7,482 nucleotides of DNA from Methanoculleus sp. UBA208 (GTDB lineage: Archaea; Halobacteriota; Methanomicrobia; Methanomicrobiales; Methanoculleaceae), in the NCBI RefSeq assembly GCF_002498065.1, contig NZ_DAFZ01000063.1:1-7482 (forward strand). Reading direction: 5' to 3'. The notes under the pieces are model-generated. The model had not been told where the DNA came from and searched no databases. It worked only from the letters and a program-made list of their open reading frames with translations. Position numbers and translations under genes: made by a program. Positions 5,192 through 7,482 of this stretch are shown piece by piece (within the stretch, counting starts at the first letter, position 1; the number at the start of each line of letters is the position of its first letter).

Positions 5192-5935
5192 TCATCTCCT
5201 CGAGTGCCGATCGATCCCGCACGCACCGCAGTCCTTCTGCCGATTGACCGGCAGCGTCGTCATGGTGGCGGCCCGTCCGTCCCAGACGAGAAGCCGGTCG
5301 GCGAGGAGGTCACCGGTGCCGGTGATGTACTTGATCGCCTCGTTTGCCTGGACAAGCCCGATGATACCGGGCGTGGTGCCGACCACGGGGATGACGTCCT
5401 CCCCGGGAGGGGCCACCGGGAATATGCATTCCAGGCAGGCCGTCCGGCCGGGGATGATCGTCGTCGCCTGTCCGTCGAATCCCCTGACCGCACCATGGAT
5501 GAGCGGCACGCGGGCGCCGAGCGCCACCCGGTTGAGGATGTAGCGCGCCGCGAAGTTGTCGGTGGCGTCGACGATGAGGTCGGCCCCGTCCACGAGCAGA
5601 GCGGCGTTCTCTTCGTCGAGGGTTGCCCGGATCGCGACGACCGTAATCTCCGGATTCTGCGCCCGGAGTTTTTCGGCCGCCGACTCGACCTTCGCCCGCC
5701 CGACGTCACGGTCTCCGTGGAGCACCTGCCGGTTCAGGTTGGTCAGGTCCACGACGTCGCCGTCGACCAGCCGGACCTCCCCGACACCGGCGGCGGCAAG
5801 GTAGAGAGCGACCGGACAGCCGAGCCCGCCCGCGCCGACGATAACGACCCGGGCGTTCGCAAGCCGTTCCTGCGCCTCTTCCCCGAAGAACGCGATCTGC
5901 CGCCGATAGCGTTCCAGTTCCCGGTCCGTGAGCAT
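5192..5935 (-). CDS. moeB: ThiF/MoeB/HesA-family adenylyltransferase
   Basis: A 247-residue E1-like enzyme that would adenylate the Gly-Gly end of the adjacent MoaD-like protein. Visible are RYRRQI (9-14), the nucleotide loop GAGGLG (34-39), VDGDVVDLTNLNRQVL (57-72, with Asp60 and Arg69), Lys82 in GRAKVES and DATDNF (123-128). Four zinc cysteines are in place: Cys167/Cys170 (CLEC) and Cys236/Cys239 (CGAC). Cys40 is the only other cysteine, so the crossover-loop cysteine of E. coli ThiF is missing from the VVGTTPGIIG region. Sulfur would then have to come from sulfide or another donor. GGAGG lies 11 nt before the ATG at 5935. An in-frame extension to 6124 shows no family motif and is rejected. 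First gene of the operon. MoeB fits best by context; HesA or ThiF are possible. Confidence 0.88.
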   Translation of the reverse strand: MLTDRELERYRRQIAFFGEEAQERLANARVVIVGAGGLGCPVALYLAAAGVGEVRLVDGDVVDLTNLNRQVLHGDRDVGRAKVESAAEKLRAQNPEITVVAIRATLDEENAALLVDGADLIVDATDNFAARYILNRVALGARVPLIHGAVRGFDGQATTIIPGRTACLECIFPVAPPGEDVIPVVGTTPGIIGLVQANEAIKYITGTGDLLADRLLVWDGRAATMTTLPVNRQKDCGACGIDRHSRR

Positions 5936-5988
5936 CCCTGGCCAATCCTCCGCGCAGGTAAACACGCATTTATGTAGTGTCCCGGCCG

Positions 5989-5995
5989 ATTTTAA
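5989..5995 (-). promoter_or_regulatory. Possible TATA element of the sulfur operon
   Basis: On the minus strand TTAAAAT sits about 55 nt before the adenylyltransferase ATG. A start near 5966 would leave a leader of about 30 nt that keeps the GGAGG site (complement at 5947-5951). A nearer candidate, ACATAAAT (5967-5974), would start transcription on top of that site and is less likely. A more distant candidate is the minus reading of TATATAA at 6095-6101, which would put the stem-loop at 6002-6064 into the leader. Confidence 0.35.
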
Positions 5996-6001
5996 CGTTG
6001 T

Positions 6002-6064
6002 GATACCGTGAAGTTGCCGCTGCCCACGATGTCCGCCCATAGCGGCAGCGGGAAACACGGTACC
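6002..6064 (-). ncRNA. Nested stem-loop in the divergent gap, possible structured leader
   Basis: Outer arms TACCGTG (6004-6010) and CACGGTA (6056-6062) enclose inner arms CCGCTGCC (6017-6024) and GGCAGCGG (6044-6051), all exact reverse complements, leaving a 6x4 internal loop and a 19-nt apical loop. An alternative inner pairing is TGCCGCT (6015-6021) with AGCGGCA (6041-6047). Read as minus-strand RNA, the outer stem extends to 9 pairs because the next position becomes G-U; on the plus strand it is an A-C mismatch. That asymmetry favours a minus-strand RNA, the direction of the sulfur operon, whose first ATG is 66 nt further on. As DNA it could instead be an operator between the divergent genes. 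No known riboswitch class is recognised. Confidence 0.4.
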
Positions 6065-6094
6065 CCCCAAGAACCGACCTTTTCTTGAGAAACG

Positions 6095-6101
6095 TATATA
6101 A
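6095..6101 (+). promoter_or_regulatory. TATA box of the FemAB-like gene
   Basis: TATATAA, preceded by the purine-rich GAGAAACG, is the strongest TATA element in the window. A start about 25 nt downstream falls near 6122-6125, giving a leader of about 36 nt that contains the GGGAG site before the ATG at 6160. This spacing argues against the longer in-frame start at 6085, which lies upstream of the element. The reverse strand reads TTATATAC and could also drive leftward transcription. Confidence 0.6.
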
Positions 6102-6159
6102 CTTTGATGATGGATACTCCGCACGAGCCTGCAGACGCACTGGAGCAGGGAGCGAGAGC

Positions 6160-7188
6160 ATGACGACAGGGCTTATCGACGATAGGGAAACATGGGATGC
6201 GTTCGTGGACGAGAGTGCCTCAGGCCGCCTTTTCCATAAATGGGACTTCATGAAGATTACACAGAAGCACACCGGCTTTACGTTCCTCCCCTATGGGGTC
6301 TTCAAGGGCAACGAGTTGATCTGCATCTTCCCGCTCTTTGAAAAGCAGCTGCACGGGGTCAACATCCTCCTCTCCCCGCCTCCCCTCCAGTCGGTAGTGC
6401 CGTACCTCGGGTTCGTCATGGGCCGCCGCTACGATGCCGCCAAACAGAGCAAGAAGGAGTCGATGCTCCGGACCGTTGTGGAACACCTCGAGGACGAACT
6501 CGCGGCTCTGGCCCCGAACTACCTCGCCATAACCCAGGTTCCGGGGTTTATCGACGTCAGGCAGTTCCTCCGGGAGGGGTACGATGCCCGGATCCACTTC
6601 TCGTACGTCATCGACCTTGAGCCGCCGCTCTCCGAGATCTGGAACGGCTTCTCGTCCAACCTTCGCACAAAGCTCCGGAAAGTGGAGAAGAGCGGTTACC
6701 GCCTCGAGAAGAGCACCGACCTCTCGGCCTTCTACTCCACGGTCGCGGAGCGGTTCAGCGACCCGGAGATGAACATACCGATGATCAGCCGGGCCTACTT
6801 CGAGGACCTCTTCCGGGCGTATCCCGACGAACTCGGGCTTTACTACCTCTACGACGCTCTCGGTGTGGTGACGGGCGTGCAGGTTACCCAGGAGTATAAG
6901 ACCTTCATCCTGTGGATGGGGGCTCCGAAGATGACCGCAATGCCCGGCAATGAGTTTCTGCAGTGGCTCCTCCTTCAGCAGGCGAAGGATGAGGGGTACC
7001 GGCAGATGGAGAATGTCGGGGCGAACAACGAGAACTTAAACATCTTCAAGTCCAAGTTCAACCCCTCTCTCACCCTCTTTCTGGAACTGAGCCGGGAGGA
7101 CCTCTTCGGCAGGGTTGCACGGTGGGCCTACAGCACCATCGCTAACAAGGGTCCGGTGAAGCGCAAGGTCCTCTCGTACATCGAGTGA
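6160..7188 (+). CDS. FemAB-like GNAT-fold acyltransferase family protein
   Basis: A 342-residue protein resembling the FemAB/BioF2-like acetyltransferase group, which has two GNAT-type halves. The N-terminal half (about 5-150) includes SGRLFHKWDFMKIT (21-34) and a run of strands to YVIDLEPP (149-156). The second half starts with FSSNLRTKLRKVEKSGYRLE (164-183), a basic helix typical of FemAB-like proteins. It ends with a GNAT-like core, GVQVTQEYKTFILWMGAP (239-256), FLQWLLLQQAKDEGYRQMENVGANN (266-290) and FKSKFNP (296-302). No signal peptide or membrane helix is seen. Bacterial FemAB proteins add amino acids to peptidoglycan precursors from aminoacyl-tRNA; methanogens lack murein, so the substrate here is unknown. 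GGGAG 7 nt before the ATG and the TATA box at 6095 set the start. It is divergent from the sulfur operon. Confidence 0.7.
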   Translation: MTTGLIDDRETWDAFVDESASGRLFHKWDFMKITQKHTGFTFLPYGVFKGNELICIFPLFEKQLHGVNILLSPPPLQSVVPYLGFVMGRRYDAAKQSKKESMLRTVVEHLEDELAALAPNYLAITQVPGFIDVRQFLREGYDARIHFSYVIDLEPPLSEIWNGFSSNLRTKLRKVEKSGYRLEKSTDLSAFYSTVAERFSDPEMNIPMISRAYFEDLFRAYPDELGLYYLYDALGVVTGVQVTQEYKTFILWMGAPKMTAMPGNEFLQWLLLQQAKDEGYRQMENVGANNENLNIFKSKFNPSLTLFLELSREDLFGRVARWAYSTIANKGPVKRKVLSYIE

Positions 7189-7304
7189 CTACTCCTCGTT
7201 GTCATTTAAGTCTATGAATTCCCTTTCACGCCCTTCGCATCCCTCACGGCCTGCCTTCTGTGTGGAAGCATACCGATGAAAAACAGACCCCGGATGAGGG
7301 ATCA

Positions 7305-7330
7305 CCCCGGGAACGGCCTAGTTCCCCGGG
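7305..7330. repeat. GC-rich hairpin, 9 pairs with one mismatch
   Basis: GGGAAC (7309-7314) pairs with GTTCCC (7321-7326) around the loop GGCCTA. After one C-C mismatch, CCC (7305-7307) pairs with GGG (7328-7330). It lies about 117 nt beyond the FemAB-like gene and has no T-run after it, so it is not an obvious terminator. Confidence 0.45.
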
Positions 7331-7369
7331 TATGCCCCTGCAAGTGGACCGTGGGGGACTCGCACCTTC

Positions 7370-7438
7370 GCACCTCCGGTGCTCAAACTCCGTTCTGAAG
7401 GAACGTCGTTCTTCGGTGCTTGAGCTCCTGCCCTTCGG
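7370..7438. repeat. Imperfect short repeats with nested hairpins
   Basis: CTCCGGTGCTCAAACTCC (7374-7391) and CTTCGGTGCTTGAGCTCC (7411-7428) match at 14 of 18 positions, 37 nt apart, and CTTCGG returns at 7433. Small inverted repeats are nested in them: GCACC (7370-7374) with GGTGC (7378-7382), CGTTC (7391-7395) with GAACG (7401-7405), and GAACG with CGTTC (7407-7411). Not a CRISPR array, because the units are too short and diverged. It looks like an intergenic repeat family. Confidence 0.4.
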
Positions 7439-7482
7439 CCAGTCGCTTATCGCCTCGCGGGGGTGGGGCTGACGGGGAGGGG

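Larger units (their letters stand above)
7189..7482. other. Right-edge intergenic stretch without a gene
   Basis: The short AT-rich stretch 7200-7224 after the FemAB-like stop may hold its terminator. The rest contains a mismatched long hairpin (7305-7330) and an array of short imperfect repeats (7370-7438). An open frame at 7260-7472 reads as low-complexity Arg/Ser/Pro sequence with no motif and spans the repeats, so I do not call it a gene. Confidence 0.5.

Noticed and set aside
4799..5977. 392-codon open frame on the plus strand
   Set aside because: It spans antisense of moaE, the MoaD-like gene and the adenylyltransferase, all with strong family motifs. A long antisense frame is expected at this base composition.
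5936..6124. N-terminal extension of the adenylyltransferase by 63 codons
   Set aside because: The extension has no family similarity and crosses the stem-loop region. The ATG at 5935 gives the usual MoeB length and has GGAGG upstream.
6085..6159. Earlier TTG start for the FemAB-like gene
   Set aside because: It lies upstream of the TATA box at 6095-6101, so it would not be in the transcript. The ATG at 6160 has a good ribosome binding site.
7260..7472. 70-codon open frame at the right edge
   Set aside because: Low-complexity translation covering the repeat cluster, with no motif and no clear ribosome binding site.
7305..7482. Possible CRISPR array or tRNA at the right edge
   Set aside because: Repeat units are short, diverged and contain no regular spacers. 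No cloverleaf or tRNA consensus boxes could be assembled.

Overview
The window looks like a piece of a GC-rich methanogen chromosome, most likely from the Methanomicrobiales and Methanoculleus-like at a guess. The best evidence is an adjacent ycaO-tfuA pair of the type that thioamidates the active-site glycine of methyl-coenzyme M reductase (McrA). GGAGG-type ribosome binding sites and archaeal-style TATA elements in the gene gaps agree with this. The genus is an inference from gene content and base composition, not from a marker gene.

Layout. Positions 1-221 hold a hairpin and a perfect inverted repeat upstream of a plus-strand alpha/beta hydrolase (222-1088). An AT-rich convergent gap (1089-1265) follows. 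Next is a minus-strand pair, a winged-helix regulator (1594-1917) overlapping a small two-helix membrane protein (1266-1607). A stretch of about 730 bases (1918-2649) has no convincing gene. It holds short GC-rich repeats, a weak decayed-looking ORF and a hairpin directly after tfuA. Positions 2650-5935 are a tight five-gene minus-strand operon: ThiF/MoeB-like adenylyltransferase, MoaD-like sulfur carrier ending in Gly-Gly, MoaE, YcaO, TfuA. Spacings in that order are 4 nt, 15 nt, a 4-nt ATGA overlap and a 38-nt overlap. Upstream, the divergent gap (5936-6159) holds a nested stem-loop at 6002-6064. A plus-strand FemAB/GNAT-fold protein fills 6160-7188. The right edge (7189-7482) has hairpins and imperfect repeats but no credible gene.

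How the genes may work together. In the operon, the ThiF/MoeB-like enzyme would adenylate the Gly-Gly tail of the MoaD-like protein, which then becomes a thiocarboxylate. MoaE uses such a carrier to make molybdopterin. YcaO uses ATP and a sulfur donor, with TfuA as partner, to make thioglycine in McrA. Joining these steps in one coupled transcript suggests a shared sulfur-carrier pool serving both pterin cofactor synthesis and McrA modification. That link is an inference from gene order. The stem-loop ahead of the operon could be part of its control, since it pairs better as minus-strand RNA than as plus-strand RNA.
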